Source: Spongiibacteraceae bacterium (GTDB lineage: Bacteria > Pseudomonadota > Gammaproteobacteria > Pseudomonadales > PIVM01). From it: a DNA stretch of 7,457 bases. The position numbers were made by a program, and so were the translations under genes. A model generated the notes under the pieces. The model had not been told where the DNA came from and did no database searches. It worked only from the letters and a program-made list of their open reading frames with translations. This document shows, one piece after another, positions 6,152 through 7,457 of this stretch (position 1 is its first letter; each line of letters opens with the position of its first letter). The DNA lies in NCBI GenBank assembly GCA_030618505.1, contig JAUXDF010000154.1, positions 1 through 7,457 of the forward strand, in the 5' to 3' direction.

Positions 6152-7457
6152 CGCTCGCTGAACTCACCTCAAAAGGTTTGTGCCGAGCAAACCAGTAAAA
6201 TAATGCAGGAACAAAAAAGAAAGAGAGCAGGGTTGTTAGCAGTGTGCCACCTGCAATGGAGATTGCGAAGGGGGGCCAGAAACCGCCACCCGAAAGCATC
6301 AGTGGTAAAAAACCTCCGATAGTAGTGATAGTGGTTGTAGAGATATGCCTGGCACAACTTTGTACGCAACAGATGATGGCATCTTTATCTCCCTCCACTG
6401 CCTGTTTATTTGCTTTCAGTTCAGCCAGAATAACAATGGCGGCATTGATAGCCAGTCCCATCAAGCCCAGCAAACTGATTATGACGGGGAAACCAAAGGG
6501 GTACTGAAAAATATAGATGCTTAATAAACCCAGTCCTGCTGATTGAAAGGCTACCGCAAAGATAATAAAACTGATCCTAAATGAGTTAAAACTCAAGACG
6601 ATGACTAAGACCAAAAGAGCGACGATCATGCCTATATAGGCTAGAAGATTTCCCACCGCATCATCGCGCTTCTCACCTTCACCACCAAATTCCAGCGTGT
6701 AACCACTTGGTAGCGTAAATCCTTGTTCCTTTAATGCATTTTCCACATCGCTAAGCACGGAGGCAGGCAGTACATCTGCTCGTATATATCCCTCGATACT
6801 GTTTAGTCGCTGGCCGTTGCGTCGTGGAATGACTCCGCGGCTTGGGCGTAATGTCAGCTCACCCAGAGCGGAAAGCGGCAGGCCTGGAAAACCCTCGGTC
6901 TGATGTGATTTAGGGGGAATAAAGTAGAGTTTGTTCAAATCTTTAAGTTGCTGGCGCTCGCCCGATTCAAAACGAACCCTGACAGGAATGTTTTCGGTAG
7001 TCTCAAGTACTGACCCCTGAACGCTGCCATCAAGTGCGTTACGGGTTTGCCCGGCGAGTTGCTGTAGTGATAGGCCGCTTAGGCGACTGAGCTCTTCATC
7101 TAGCTCAAGCCAGATTTTTGGGGTGGCTTCGCTTAGTGATGCTCGTGTATGCATCATGTTTTTTGTGGTGGACATAATGCGTCGAACCTCATCACCAAGC
7201 ATTGCAAGGGTATCGAGATTGGGGCCATAGATTCTAAGTTCCACGGGGGCATTAAAGGGAGGGCCTTGCTCGAGTTTTTTAACCAGTATTTGCGCTTCCG
7301 GAAACTGCTCATCAAGTTGTTTTTGTAGTGTGGGAATTAAACGATTGGCTACTGAAAAGTGGCTGGTCGTCACCATTGCCTGGGCATAGTTAGGGGAGCC
7401 ATCCTGACTCTGTTGAAGGTTATAGTAAAAAGAGGGCGCACTTTTTCCTATAAACCA
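6144..7457 (-). CDS. RND efflux permease, C-terminal part (5' end outside window)
   Basis: The frame is open to the right edge: the codons before the internal ATG at 7376 read WFIGKSAPSFYYN..., a normal second-periplasmic-loop motif of RND permeases, so that ATG is not the start. About 437 residues are visible, roughly the last 40% of a protein of about 1000. From N to C: porter/docking subdomains, then five helices that match TM8-TM12 (LLAYIGMIVALLVLV; SFIIFAVAFQSAGLG; GLMGLAINAAIVILAEL; TTTITTIGGFLPLML; ISIAGGTLLTTLLSFFF). The AcrB Lys940 position is Asn here (AINAAIV). Arg and Thr of the next helix (ARHISTTT) are kept. The TM10-TM11 loop has three cysteines (CCVQSC). The last codons and the TAG stop (6144-6146) fall in the palindromic repeat, yet the length after TM12 is ordinary, so function is probably intact. 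It probably closes a separate efflux operon. It is clearly divergent from the downstream permease, so this is not a recent duplication. Confidence 0.93.
   Translation of the reverse strand, partial: WFIGKSAPSFYYNLQQSQDGSPNYAQAMVTTSHFSVANRLIPTLQKQLDEQFPEAQILVKKLEQGPPFNAPVELRIYGPNLDTLAMLGDEVRRIMSTTKNMMHTRASLSEATPKIWLELDEELSRLSGLSLQQLAGQTRNALDGSVQGSVLETTENIPVRVRFESGERQQLKDLNKLYFIPPKSHQTEGFPGLPLSALGELTLRPSRGVIPRRNGQRLNSIEGYIRADVLPASVLSDVENALKEQGFTLPSGYTLEFGGEGEKRDDAVGNLLAYIGMIVALLVLVIVLSFNSFRISFIIFAVAFQSAGLGLLSIYIFQYPFGFPVIISLLGLMGLAINAAIVILAELKANKQAVEGDKDAIICCVQSCARHISTTTITTIGGFLPLMLSGGGFWPPFAISIAGGTLLTTLLSFFFVPALFYWFARHKPFEVSSASVS

Noticed and set aside
7374..7376. ATG at 7376 as the true start of a 410-residue truncated permease.
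   Set aside because: The same frame stays open to the window edge and encodes a canonical RND periplasmic motif (FIGKSAPSFYYN), so the gene simply continues outside the window.

Overview
The window is a stretch of bacterial chromosome, most likely from a Gram-negative gammaproteobacterium (tripartite RND efflux proteins, an outer-membrane-type lipoprotein cytochrome, moderate AT bias). I cannot name the genus. Every convincing gene is on the minus strand, so transcription runs right to left. No tRNA, rRNA, CRISPR array or transposase gene is visible.

Layout from the right edge (upstream) to the left edge: (1) 6144-7457 is the C-terminal part of an RND permease whose start lies outside the window. 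(2) 5996-6151 is a 156-bp palindromic, MITE-like repeat whose right end supplies the last codons and stop of that permease. (3) 5729-5995 is a non-coding gap with a candidate promoter, possible operator half-sites and a doubtful 26-codon ORF. (4) 5728-131 is a compact four-gene operon: a membrane fusion protein, a full-length RND permease (ATGA overlap with it), a class II (cytochrome c'/c-556-like) lipoprotein cytochrome, and a small PepSY-type membrane protein with two candidate haem-ligand histidines. (5) 1-138 is a second, same-orientation copy of the palindromic repeat, about 96% identical to the first and cut by the left window edge. It gives the PepSY gene its stop codon at exactly the same element position as the first copy does for the upstream permease.

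The fusion protein and permease should form the inner-membrane and periplasmic parts of a proton-driven efflux pump. No outer-membrane channel or regulator is encoded here. The unusual part is the two genes added to the pump operon: a haem c lipoprotein facing the periplasm and a PepSY-type membrane protein that could pass electrons. This suggests (inference) a link between redox or iron/haem chemistry and efflux. The other notable feature is the pair of direct palindromic repeats that bracket the operon like cassette ends and overlap the 3' ends of two unrelated genes in the same phase.
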